Below, one piece after another: positions 1 to 11,400 of a stretch of 64,000 bases of DNA (position 1 is its first letter; the number at the start of each line of letters is the position of its first letter). Location of the stretch: assembly GCA_037074765.1 (NCBI GenBank), contig JBAMDO010000151.1, positions 57,540 to 121,539 of the forward strand, written 5' to 3'. The notes below the pieces were generated by a model. That model had not been told where the DNA came from, did not search any database, and saw only the letters and a list, made by a program, of their open reading frames with translations. This stretch comes from Mansonella perstans. Taxonomy: Eukaryota > Nematoda > Chromadorea > Rhabditida > Onchocercidae. Made by a program: the position numbers and the translations under genes.

Positions 1-1
1 A

Positions 2-142
2 TTCACGCAAATTGTTCAATATTATCATCGATTTAGTAAAGTGTTATCGCACGAAGTATTTGCAGAAAATGCCGTTCTAAAGGAGCTAGTCAATATTCAT
101 CATATTATGGTAGAAATAAAGAAATATAAACCGGTGTACTAA
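2..142 (+). CDS. vps52: VPS52 homologue, C-terminal exon (partial, 5' end outside window)
   Basis: The frame starting at base 2 is open to a TAA at 140-142 and encodes 46 residues ending in NIHHIMVEIKKYKPVY. This strongly resembles the conserved C-terminus of VPS52, which in animals ends in a very similar NIHHLMVELKKHKP block after an IQYYHRFH segment; here the matching stretch is IVQYYHRFSKVLS. VPS52 is a subunit of the GARP and EARP tethering complexes, which dock endosome-derived vesicles at the trans-Golgi network or recycling endosomes. Only the end of the protein is in the window, so upstream exons and regulation cannot be judged. The assignment rests on recalled family resemblance of a short segment. 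Confidence 0.75.
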   Translation, partial: FTQIVQYYHRFSKVLSHEVFAENAVLKELVNIHHIMVEIKKYKPVY

Positions 143-444
143 TTTGCATATATCTTATTTTTAATTTCTCATTTGTTTATGATTTTCATATGTGATCTAT
201 GGAACCTTTCAAGAATTTTCGTTTTTTTGAAGTATGTTTGGACTAAGTTGTAGTATGAATTTGATTCCTCTTTATTTTTTCATCGAAAGGAATATTGTCC
301 TTTCTAAATATAAATATCTTATTGTTTTATAGTTGAATTAAGTTATACAAAATTGCAGAATGCTACTAGAATTGTTTTTGTTCAAGAATTGATTTTGATC
401 TACTCATCTTTTGAAGATAAATTCATTCATAGCTCGCTGTTTTT

Positions 445-1540
445 CATCTGTTCACTGCCTCCAAGAAATGTGTTCAAGATATGTGTTGTACTAAAAAATT
501 CATGATCTTCAGGAAGTGCAGTTATAAAAATGTTAAGGAAATTTAATGGCTGCCACATCATCTGATTTTTCCTTTTGTCTCATGACATTTCTGAAGTTAG
601 TTGTTCCTTTAAATTTATCAGAATCAGTTAATGTAATTCCAATTACTACTTTTTGATCTTTAATGATTTCTTTATATGGGCAATGATTTTGATATTTCGT
701 CATAAATAATGTTATTAAGATTTGCAAGGTGATAAGATTTGTGAATTTATTAAACATTGTTTATACACTGTATTGTTGTACACTATATATTAGTACATCA
801 CTGCTTGTCCATGTTGCTTATTACCGGAGAGCTGTTGCTGCGCGATGCGCTGATACTAAGTTCCGGACAACTAACTGACGAGCTGAGTTTTGATAATTCA
901 ATGTTACTCGAGTTTTATCACTGGTATCTGTATGTCCGGTGTCTTCCTTCATAAGATTAAGATTTGGTATCAAATCATCCTTCTGAAAAATAATTTTTTG
1001 AATCTTAGGGACCTATCCTAAAGTCCACTTCTTATATTATCGATGAATCTTAGCAGATAATTTCCTGGAAAGGGTGTGCGACGTCATCTTTAAGACGCTG
1101 GATCACTTAATTTCCAATGTTGAAAAAAAATTGCGGAATGTCCCACCAAAAGTTCCAATTTCGCTATGGATATTCTTCGTCGTTTTTTTAGTCGAGCTTT
1201 TTGTTAATCGCAATTTTTTCTTCCAACTCTATTATTTTTCCAGAAGAATTTCTATTTGATGCCATATTTGACGATCTAAGTTGGTAATCATAATCTGCAA
1301 ATTTCTCTACAAAACAGATGATAGCAACTGTCTTAACTTAAGCAGTTACCATGTAATAAAATTTAATGGAAATTAGGGTTTGAAGAAAACTTATGGGTAC
1401 ACCGTTATGGTACAAGGCCACGTTGTCACAGTTAACCAAAACGAATCGTGAAGTGTGCTTATTCTTGCAACAAACGATCTTCCGCAATTCTCTGTTGTAT
1501 AGCAAGAAGGATAACATACCAAAATTCTTTATATAACTGT
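445..1540 (-). pseudogene. Coding-like islands with broken frames, possible decayed gene
   Basis: Several patches on the minus strand are less AT-rich than their surroundings and read as protein for 30-60 codons, but I cannot join them into one model. One patch (about 835-988) follows a good acceptor (TTTTTCAG) and encodes a segment with TRVTLNYQNSARQLVV, which recalls the first strands of a synaptotagmin-type C2 domain, then stops. A second (533-730) reads ...GITLTDSDKFKGTTNF.... A third (445-535) lies in another frame and includes ILNTFLGGSEQMKNSEL. Near 1360-1530 all three minus frames take turns looking protein-like, as expected after frameshifts. A real multi-exon gene that I failed to splice is the alternative. 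No product is assigned. Confidence 0.3.
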
Positions 1541-3663
1541 TTCAGGCTTTATTAGATTAAGCTTTTCCAAAATTTCGGGGAGAAATTCTAATATTTCATA
1601 TCTCATTTTCATCTCGAATTCCTCAAGTTGATGTGTAAATTCTATCCATTATCAATGGTAGAGGGGCTGGGTAGAGTTATACTACCGGATATTGAAACCG
1701 ATGTCAATGTTTTTTTTTCGATTTTTTACTTCCACCGGATCCAGAGCAACCGGTCGTTTGATTGTTGATATGTTCAGGAATGAGAACATTTGAGAGTTTT
1801 CTATTTAAATCAATCAATGAAAATCTCAACCAATCAAAAAGAATTTTGATTGATAAAATCCATCCATTTTTGGAATATTTCACGACAAAACGTATTGCAC
1901 TGATCGCAGCTTGTAATGGACTTTGTCATGAAATATTTAAAAAATTTTTCTGTTTTTCAAAAGTATAAGAAAATGAGAAAAATATATACATAATATTGTA
2001 GATCTTTTCAAAATTAGAAACATTATCCGTCGAATTTTCTATGCCGGAATTGGGATGTCAAGTGTTTTCTGCTGAAATTTTCTTCGGGTTATTTTTCGGA
2101 AAAGTAGAAACTGTATGTACTTTTCTGTGTAAAGATTTCATTTTGCATAAATGTAAAGAGAGTTGCAGGCTATGTTGAAATGTAAACAAATGACATTTCT
2201 AAGTGATTGTTGTTTAGTTTCAAATGAAAGGTTGAAGTAATTTTTGAAGTTGGAATAAATTAAAATATCTTTCATTAGCAAATTTTGTTGAAAGAAAGTA
2301 ATCTGACTGAATGACGCACTGACTATTCTTCTTATCAGGCGATGTACAACGATTTTTGTGATTCCTTTTAAGGATAAGCAATATTTAATTTCATTCGATA
2401 ATACTCTCTAAAATGATAAATTCGAATGGCATGAGTGCTAGAAAATGAAATTAAACATCGCCAGAAAGATCAAATAAAATAATTAAAAACTAGAAGATTA
2501 TGTCCAGTATGATTGGAAAATTGATTATCATTGATTGATGAATGTTTCCTTTGATTACTAATAATTAATTTTTCGATTATACCGATTTTGATTAGCATTT
2601 GTCATTTCAATCATTTTAGTTATTTGTGAGTTTTTTAATTTAAATAACTGAAAAGATATGTAGCAAATAGGACTGATCATTAATTTCACAGATATCAGCC
2701 AGCGCCATCGATACCGTTGTCTATGGCAACATACATGATGACGTTAGGAACTGCCATCCTTTCTGTTCTCTCCATAATTAACTTTTCCGATATTTTTGCT
2801 GATATTTGCATGAAATCGGTTTTTTTACATTCAATTAAGCCACTGGAACCATCCAGTAAATTATTTTGTATTATACACCAAAATGGTTAGTGTTTTGATT
2901 AATTAATAAACGATGTAATTAGTTAAAATAACGAATAATAGCTAAATACTGGTATGCATTGTAGTAAATAATTGAAATTTGACATATAAATAATAGCGCA
3001 GTATAAAAAGTAGCATTACTAATAACATGATAATAATGTTATTTCAATAATTTTAATTAATTAATTTAAGGCAAAAAGTCGATTAAAAGTTGATAATGGT
3101 ATGATCAATATTTAATGATCAGTTTAATCTCATTCGACCATTTTTTTTTTAAATTTTCAAGATTTAACATTTTTTGAGAAATGTTATATAAAAAAGTTTT
3201 CAAACACAGATGATAATTGATAGGCAAATAAAAAATGACAAATGATTAACAGAGAAAGGAGAGAGACAGACAGACAGGAAGAGACGGAGAAGGAGAGAAA
3301 GTAAATTAGCAAATCAAATGAGAAATATTTTTAGAAAATGCCGGTTCTCTAAAAATAGCACCATTTCGAACAGAAAGTCATTTCCGAAAGTATTTGCCGA
3401 CAAAACATACTGTTATCTCTGTTCCAACGGTTAAATTTTATTAAAGTTATTGAAATTATATTAAGTGAAACAGAATCCCACTATGAATTTCTAACAGATG
3501 ATTCTGATTTATAAAGTAACATTTTATTTTATTTCATTGGTTTTTTTTTTTTTTAAAGAACGATTTTTTAATAATTCAATTTTTAATGATGTCTCAAGCT
3601 AATTTTTCAATTTCTTTCATAAAGGACGCTACAATTATTCAACTGAATTAATGTTAATTCAAA
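1541..3663. other. Intergenic, no supported gene
   Basis: AT-rich DNA. A small coding-like patch on the plus strand near 1626-1740 (frame with MVEGLGRVILPDIETDVN) is too short to assign. A purine-only-like GA tract lies at 3251-3301. There may be an upstream exon of the tectonic gene here, but none could be identified. Confidence 0.5.
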
Positions 3664-5773
3664 ATGATTGCATTTTATTATAAAATATTAATTGGAAGTT
3701 TTCAGGAAGAAGTAGTTGGGGTATGGGAGGATGAAAAAGTATCAGTTTTTGAGTATCCGGCAACAATATTTTCCGATCAATGTACCGGAACTGTACCACT
3801 TTGTTCGTTTCAATTATTCATTTATTATGCAGAAACATTAATTGAAAAAAATATACTTCAATTACGAAGCCACTGTTCTCGATTAAAATCTTTTTTTTTT
3901 GAATTAATAACGAATTTACAATGTTCAAATAAGACGGCTTTTTAGAATCTATCCTATATTTTCAGCTTTGTCAGTAAATGTCAGCTTGACATGTTTACCT
4001 CGATGGGACATATTTGATCAAAAGCATTGTGTCGATTTAAAATATCTCAATGTTAGCTATTATTTGCGCAAATATTCCACAGAAGTAATTTTCGTTTAAT
4101 ATTTCTGTTTGCTTTCAAAAAACGAAAATTTATTGATAACAGTAGATTTATTTTTTGTTGAAACTTCAATTTTTTTCCTTTTTTTTGCAATTATAATCCA
4201 TCCATCGTTTCAAACTTAAATGTTATTTATCAAGTGAGAAATGTACAAGTATAAAGGTTACTATGAATAGAGGATTTCAATTATCAAAAAGTAAATCTTT
4301 TAATTAAAACTAAAAAAAAATTTAAGAAGAATGGCAATAGAACGATCGTATCAATGGAAAGTGTTCCGGAAAAAAGTCATATGGTCCGTTGGTTGTATTG
4401 GAATGGTACAGCGTGTATTAATGCCGTTTCAAAAGTAAGTTATTTTCAAATAGTACGCTTAGCGTGAGATATCAATAATTAAGGAGTAGATTAGTCTAAA
4501 CGAATGAGAAGAAATCTAATTCTAATTTTAATTTGAAGACTTATTAATAAAATTTATTTTTATAAAGTACGCGTTTTTGTTAATAAACAAGTCAATGAGA
4601 CCAAAAATTTCTCACAGTTTGCATGGGTGTTACAGTTTAATTTTGATGCACACAAATTACAGGTGTTGATTAAATTTATCACTCGTGACGGAATGCTAGA
4701 AGATATATCAGCAAGTGTTCATTATGCAAATATAACCAAGCAAAGTTATTCTCAGCAACTTTATCGATTTGAAGCAATTTTTATCGAAATTTCGTCCACT
4801 TTAAATGATTTGAAAGTAGCGAGACCGTTAGGATATGATCTAGGGCAGATTATTCGAATTGAAAGTACCACCAAAGAAGCATTTTTAATTCCGTCCGGAG
4901 TGGAATGTGATAATCTGAAGCAGCAAGTAAATGTGCGATTTGGTATTCAAATTAGTACAGCATGTCGTCTCAGGTATTCTTTTAAGTTTTTTGTGCTAAT
5001 AATTAATATTATTGCAATTCATCAACTGTAATGTCTTGTTTTTGAGTAACTGAATTATGTTAAGAATGAAAATTAAGATTCTGATTGTTTTAAGTTTAAT
5101 TAATTGTTCAGCAGTTAATAAATTCAAAATAAATGGAAAATTTTATTTTTACCTTCAACCATTATTTTGTAGAATTACTACATGTGCTCAAATATTGGCT
5201 CAAATTCAACATTTACTTGATGAATGGAGTAGAATTACTGTTTACAGCTTACCGTATGACACAAATGAAACAGCTATAATGCAAAATGATCGATTATCTT
5301 CTTCAGAAGTGGCCGCTAATTTTCGTTTTAATGTTTCATTTATTTTTCAAATTAGGAAAAAAAGGGAAATAAGTTTGCAATTAATACTAAATATATTTAA
5401 AATTGCCTAAATTAATTATTTTCATGCCTGTTCCTCAAATTTATCTATTTCCTGGATAAATTTATACAAATTTCAGGAAAAAATGGATGAAATTTGTAAA
5501 TTAACAACAGCAGCATCAATCCAGTTTGCATATGAACGTTTTGGGAATATTCAGTCTTACTCTCATCGTTTAGTCTCATATCAGATTGAATTAAGCAAGC
5601 CGGATATCATCGATCTGACCACATATCCTTATCAATACATCTATTTCAATTTTATGGTTTATTTTGTTGATCGAACTGCTCCGCCAGTTCCGCTATTTGC
5701 GAGAATTCCAACCATTAACATTGCATTACCACCTGATTTCTTTTATCCTTTTTTTGCCAGAAGTTTAGTTTAA
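3664..5773 (+). CDS. Tectonic-family protein (transition-zone component)
   Basis: Exons: 3664-3922, 3966-4084, 4327-4434, 4600-4973, 5173-5332 and 5477-5773, which close in phase to 438 aa. The C-terminal exon has VDRTAPPVPLFARIPTINIA followed by LPPDFFYPF. This is the hallmark end of tectonics, where the sequence reads like [26 protein letters not shown]. The upstream segment with NAVSK...GMLEDISASV fits the middle of the family. Tectonics act at the ciliary transition zone with MKS and NPHP proteins; in nematodes this means sensory neurons. The usual Cys-rich N-terminal block and a clear signal peptide are not visible, so 5' exons are probably missing: the ATG at 3664 is followed by a good acceptor at 3706 and may not be the true start. 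The join into 4600 is uncertain (see findings). The gene choice is firm at family level; the subtype is not resolved. Confidence 0.72.
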
Positions 5774-7386
5774 TCTTCATTTTGATTTAGTAGTTACTGG
5801 TGCGCGAAAATTTAAATATGAGCTATGAAGACGACAGCGCAGGGAACAGAAAATAGGAGTTAAGTTAAAACTAATGCGTTGAAAGTTTTTGATCTAAGTT
5901 TATTTTCAAATTAACAGAATTTATTAGTTTTTAAATCATGCCATCCATGTTACAAATAAAAGGATCAAAATGGTTTTTAGCAAAAGAAAAAAAATTGGAA
6001 AGCACTAAATCTAGACTGAAGTGAAGTGAAAGAAAAGCTGAAAAACTTTGCAAGGATTTAAGCGGTAAACTAATATCTGCTTCAGTTGTTTATTTGAGCA
6101 TAAATTATTTTTTCAAATAGGTTTGAAGTTTCCGAAAAAGAATTCCACGTTATTTATAATAATTAAATTCCGCTTCTGTGTTTCTTCTTCTGATGCCAGT
6201 TTTGATGTATGAAACTTGATTTTCAAAAAATAAAATATTTTTAAGACAAAAAATTTGTTTTGTTAATTTGAAAGTCAAAAGTGATACCCTTCAGTGCTAT
6301 GATCGATATTTATTATTCCAGAAATTTGTAATTAAACTAAAATGAAGATTGATGTGACACAAAAGCGATGACATTATGATGAAATGACATTATTATTATT
6401 GCACAACAAGAAAAATTCGTCAAATAATTCTATCAAATAATTGTTAAATTGAACAAATAAATAAGTATTTTACTATGAAATGCTATACTAACAATTGTAT
6501 CAAGTCCTTCAAATATAAGTGATGACAAATTTTATCAATGAAAATTCAGTAATGACAAAAAATTTAAATTTCATAGGTCGAATTGTTTCAGCCATTATAA
6601 AATCTTTTTCTTATTATTACTTTTTCTTATTTTTAAATTACAATTGTGGAATAAAAGTAAATTGTGGAAGAAACTTTTGTCTTTTTTTTTATATTTTGTT
6701 ATTTATAGAGATGTGATTTTTTAAATGTGTCGTTTTATTTTCATAAAAAAAAAATTAAAAAAATCACAAATATTAAAAATACCAGCATGATAAACAAACA
6801 AAACGCACTCATTAAATTCGAACTGGAAATTAATGGTTTGTTTTTTTTTATTCGAATTCTTTTTTTCATCAAGCTTTTTCTTCTTTTCAATTTTTTCTTA
6901 CAAACTTTTTCTTCTTTTCAATTTTTTCCTACAAATCCTACACACAAAAATTATCAAGACAAAAAACAGGTAACAGTGTGGCAATGTGAAGGAACTTTTT
7001 TTTTTCTTTATTTCATTAATTCAATAACTAACTTTTCGCGTAGTTTAGTTGATATTATGTTTTTTTATAGAACTACCTGAAGCATTTTGCAAACTTATGC
7101 AAAACAATTCTATTTTCATTTTTTATTTTGCTATAAATTTTGCAAAAAGAAGCAAATGAATGAGAAGAAATAAATGAATGGTTGAATGGAAACGAGAAAA
7201 ACATTTGATTTGATGCAGAAGTGAAGGTCAAAAAAATAGAGAAAAAATAGGTTAAATTGTAAGAAAACCTGAATTTTTGATTCAAATGAAGCATAAATGA
7301 AGGATTGATAGTTAGAAGTGCGCGAGTAATTTGAAGAGAATGAGAAAAAAAAAGGGTTACGATAACATTCAAATTTCATGTTAACG
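5774..7386. other. Intergenic between tectonic and secreted-protein genes
   Basis: AT-rich, no convincing exon on either strand. It includes a perfect-length tandem pair of a 31-bp pyrimidine-rich unit at 6874-6904 and 6905-6935, differing at one base. Open frames here are low-complexity Phe/Lys/Asn strings of the kind AT-rich DNA produces by chance. Confidence 0.6.
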
Positions 7387-7395
7387 TATAAATAG
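7387..7395 (+). promoter_or_regulatory. TATA box (TATAAATAG) of the small secreted-protein gene
   Basis: A perfect TATAAATAG lies 74 bp upstream of the proposed ATG at 7469, the right distance for a TATA-driven promoter with a short leader. It is the clearest core promoter element in the window, and fits a strongly or stage-specifically expressed gene. Confidence 0.6.
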
Positions 7396-7468
7396 TAGTG
7401 AAATAGTAGTGAGCAGTTGCTTCCGACTTAAACTATTTCTCATACAATAATATCATCTTCTATTCAAC

Positions 7469-8354
7469 ATGCATCTTTATTGTTCAAGCAAATTGGGTTA
7501 TTTTTTGATTTTGTTATAATTTTAATTAATAATATTACAGAATGCTTAAAATTTACGCAAAAAAAAAGAAGTAACTTAATTTAAAATATTTCGCTGGAGT
7601 ATAATTTGTTTAAACATTAATAATAGCACGGAAAATATGTAATGACTAGTTTTTGTCAAAATACTTGTTAATTTTTTAATGGATTATTTAATATTAGAAA
7701 TTACATCGACTGTATGACATAAAATATTGTATGATACAAAGATCTATATAAAATATCATTTCAGTTTGAATATTTCTTAAACTTTTCCGATTGAAAATTT
7801 GGGAATTTTTCTTCTAGGATTACGTGCAATCTTATATATTACATTTATCATCGAAAGTGCCACAGCACTGGGTGGTATTTTTGGTTTGAAAGCTCTCACT
7901 GGAAATATGCCATACCTTGGTTTTGGTAATCCATGGATTACTTACCCCATGGTTGCTCATGGTGGAGGTAATAGTGAAATTTTTTAGAAATTTCGTAAAT
8001 TTTTCAATTCCTTTATTAAACAATTACACAATTAAATTGTTTTTGTTTTTCCATCAGTTAATTATTGTAAAATCTCAAATATTTTCAGCTAGTCACTATT
8101 CGCCACATTTTCCATGGGGATACGGTCACTATTCGCCATATTTTCCATCGGGATACGGTAGGACTGGTAATGGTATATTCGGTGGTTACGGTTATACAGA
8201 TTATCATCCGCATCTGCCATACTTCCACAGATCGTACGGAAATGTAGGAAGGTCTATGTTCGTTCCGACTCAATTACCAAATATGCTTACGACAGCATTA
8301 GGTGGTAGGCAATATTATAGAGGTAGAGGAAATCCTTGGATAACTACACCATAG
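7469..8354 (+). CDS. Small secreted Gly/Tyr/Pro-rich protein with repeated GNPWIT motif
   Basis: Three exons, 7469-7496, 7818-7967 and 8089-8354, close in phase to 147 aa. Residues 10-26 form a hydrophobic segment ending in SATA, typical of a cleaved signal peptide. The mature part has GFGNPWITYP near its start and GRGNPWITTP as its last ten residues. Between them lies a tandem pair of 11 residues, HYSPHFPWGYG and HYSPYFPSGYG, then a Gly/Tyr-rich stretch. There are no cysteines in the predicted mature region, so no disulphide-folded domain. The start was chosen because the 28-nt first exon supplies an ATG, the correct phase and a complete signal peptide, and sits just downstream of a TATA box. 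I do not recognise the family. The composition resembles nematode YG-rich secreted peptides, cuticle or sheath proteins. Function is unknown. Confidence 0.7.
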
Positions 8355-8466
8355 CTTATTATTCTTTCAAGCTTTTTCATTAATTATTTCGTAATTGGCT
8401 GTATTTTTGGCGGCAATTGCTATCTTAATTTCATCTCACTAGTTATCGTATCCTGATTCAATTGAA

Positions 8467-8472
8467 AATAAA
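8467..8472 (+). terminator. AATAAA polyadenylation signal
   Basis: Canonical AATAAA 113 bp after the TAG of the secreted-protein gene, in the correct orientation. AATAAA arises often by chance in this AT-rich DNA, so support is positional only. Confidence 0.45.
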
Positions 8473-11400
8473 AAAAATATTTATATCAAAACAAAAAGAT
8501 AGTAATAATTTGAAAAATAGAACACATAATATATCAGTTTTCATTTCACTAAGTGATACCATACCGATGACAAATCTTCTAAAATTTCAATTTATATCTT
8601 AAAATTTTGTGAAGAGGAAGTGCCAAAATTAATTAGACAAGCTCTTTTGCTAATATGCTAATTATTTAATTGCTTATGACTGTACTTTAAATCAGGTTAT
8701 GCTGTGCAATGGATGTATTTCTTTATTACATGCTGTTGTTATACCAATATTATTCGTAAGATTGCTGCATAAAATAATTCGATTTATTTCAAATATTTTA
8801 ACATTGCTTCTAATTCAAATTAATAAAAATTTTAATTGATACAAGCTAAAATTTTAATTACAAAGGCACAAGAATATTAATTTGTAGATTCTATCTGCCA
8901 ATATTTTAATTATCATTTTTTCCCTAAACTACACAAATACTGCGATGACAAATAAAATGTTTCAGTTGCTAAATGTTTTCTAATTTTAATTGCAGTAATT
9001 ACGGCATAATTGACACAAGCAAAAACTAATTCAAATTCTGCATTAATTCTGTACTTCTTCTTCTATAATTGTAAAAGATTAGGCAGTGGTAAAACGGCAG
9101 GTATTAAATGATTGAAGCAATTTTGATTTTATTTCATACTTGTTTGCAACATTCAATAAATTTAATCTAATACTAGCTGGAGTATTTTTTAACTCTTATT
9201 TAATAAAGAAATGATACCATGTTGGATATTGAAGTGATGACAATGAATTCAGTGTATGAACAAAATAATAATGAGCATTTGATTTTTTAGATGAAAAACA
9301 TAGCGCAAGAATGAATGAATGAAAATATTTGAATAATTGGATGGGAACGAAAAATGAAAAAATAAATAAAATTATTCGAGAAGTATAGCGAAATAGATGC
9401 AATAAACCCCTCCAGTGCTTCTATAAATAGATAAATTAATTAATTATTTCAGCCAATTAGGCCTGCTGTGCAACATAGCTAATTAATGAAGCATTTAGAA
9501 AAGAAAAAAAGCAGCAAACAGAAAAAAATACTGACATCTATAGGCACTTTTCAGCCCATAAAAACTGAATAAATAATTACAAACTGTTTCAATTCTTAAA
9601 TTTTTAATTATTTTTCGAATTATCATAGAAAAGCTGATGAAAAAAATGAAATAAAATGTTTTTGAATGAATTGTTCCTTTTAAAATACTAAATTGATTTT
9701 TTAATTTCATCGCTTCATACTGGAAAATTTTTCCGAGAGGAAAATTTATTCGAGGGGTCATGAACAAATTTCAGTTTAAGGAATCCTTTAATATGCTGAC
9801 TTATTATTGAAAATAACTTTAGCCCATTCTTGCAGGTAACTTTAAGATAATCAGCAATAAATTTTAAGTTCAATTTCAATTGTGAAATTGTCACGAAGAT
9901 AGTTTTTTGTTTTTTGTCCTTAATTTTTCATTGAAATTACTTGAGTACTTTATTTGAGAAATTAAATATCGAAAGTTTTACACTTTCAAGCAGGTATTTT
10001 GGAAAGGAAATAATTTTTCAAAATGTTTTTAAAAAAGTGATTGCAAAAGTCTTTTCTAATAATGAAAAATCAATTAAGTTCCTTAGAGAAAAAAAAACTT
10101 GTAAAATGTCAGCTTTTTATGGCTGTTTAAGTTTTCATAATTCCTTTCAGCAAACTTACTTTTCTTTTGAGCTTTTTTTCGGCTGTAAAAGTTAGCAATT
10201 GTTAAAAGCATTAGCTTGGGGAATTCAGCGCAAAGTTAAATCCAATATCAAATTGCATTTCTGTCTTCTTAGCAGTTTTCATTCACTTTCAAAACTTTTC
10301 TTTGTTTGCACCCATCCGCGCTATTTTTTCTTTTTTTTGTATCAAAATTATTGAATTTGGATTAAATTCAAATTTATATTTCACTCGAAATTAAAAAGAA
10401 AGAAACATATTCATTCGAAATTACATATTAAGATTTAATTTATTAGATGTTTTCTTTCATTTCTTGCCAATTATGAAATTTAAGTACAATATATTTCAAC
10501 CATTCTTCTCAAATTTTTCATCAGTAAATTTTAGTTAAGAAATTTTTGAATATAGGAAATTCGAAGAAGAAGCAATGCATGTTGGCTTATTCCTACAGTA
10601 CTAATTGTTGTGAATAATGTATGTTTTCACATAACCAAATTTTTTACCATTTGTCATTGAAATTTGCTTAGATAATCTCATGACCGATAATTTTATAAGT
10701 AAATGATGACAAAATAGTCATTATGATTATCTGAAAATGACAAAGTGTTAAGATTAACAAAAGAACTACCGATAAATATCATCGTAAAATTAAGCATGCA
10801 AATACTTTCATCTATAAAAAGAAGAACTTGCTGAATCAATTAAAATGATTAATGAAAAATTCGGATGAATGTAAGGTAGGTGAATATCTAGTAAGAAACT
10901 TAATAAAATATTTAATGAAATACAAATAGTTGTCATGCCCATTGTATCATTTACATTAAGTAATCCTAAAGTTCATCATTAAGAAAAAAAGAAAACGAAA
11001 TCTTAGTAAATTACATAATTATTTATTGTCAATATATCATATACATTTTATCACTATTCTAAATCCCTATCTCAGCTTAATCACAATAGCATTCTTATTT
11101 AAAGCTTCACTATATTCATAAGAAAATGATGATACAATATCCTATTTTAAGCTTTAAAACAAGAAAAGTTGAACCATAAATGGAAATTAAAACGATAGTA
11201 ATTTTGAAAGATTACATTTAAAAAATTGAATTATTTTTTTCAAAAAAGTCTTTCAATAAATTTTTTTTAAAAAAAAGAATTTATTCATTGCACGCAATGC
11301 TTTAAAATTTTGAAAAAAAAATGAAAAAATGGACGAAAAAAAAATTTTTGCAATCTTATAAATTTATTTATAAATAATATAAGAAATAATTACTCAGCCA

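Noticed and set aside
7073..7380. Two overlapping 80-100 codon minus-strand frames upstream of the secreted-protein gene
   Set aside because: Phe/Ser/Asn-rich, mutually overlapping, no splice sites or motifs; they overlap the promoter of a better supported gene.
9496..10195. Open frames of 84-90 codons in the AT-rich gap
   Set aside because: Lys/Phe-rich composition typical of random AT-rich DNA; no ATG context or splicing support.
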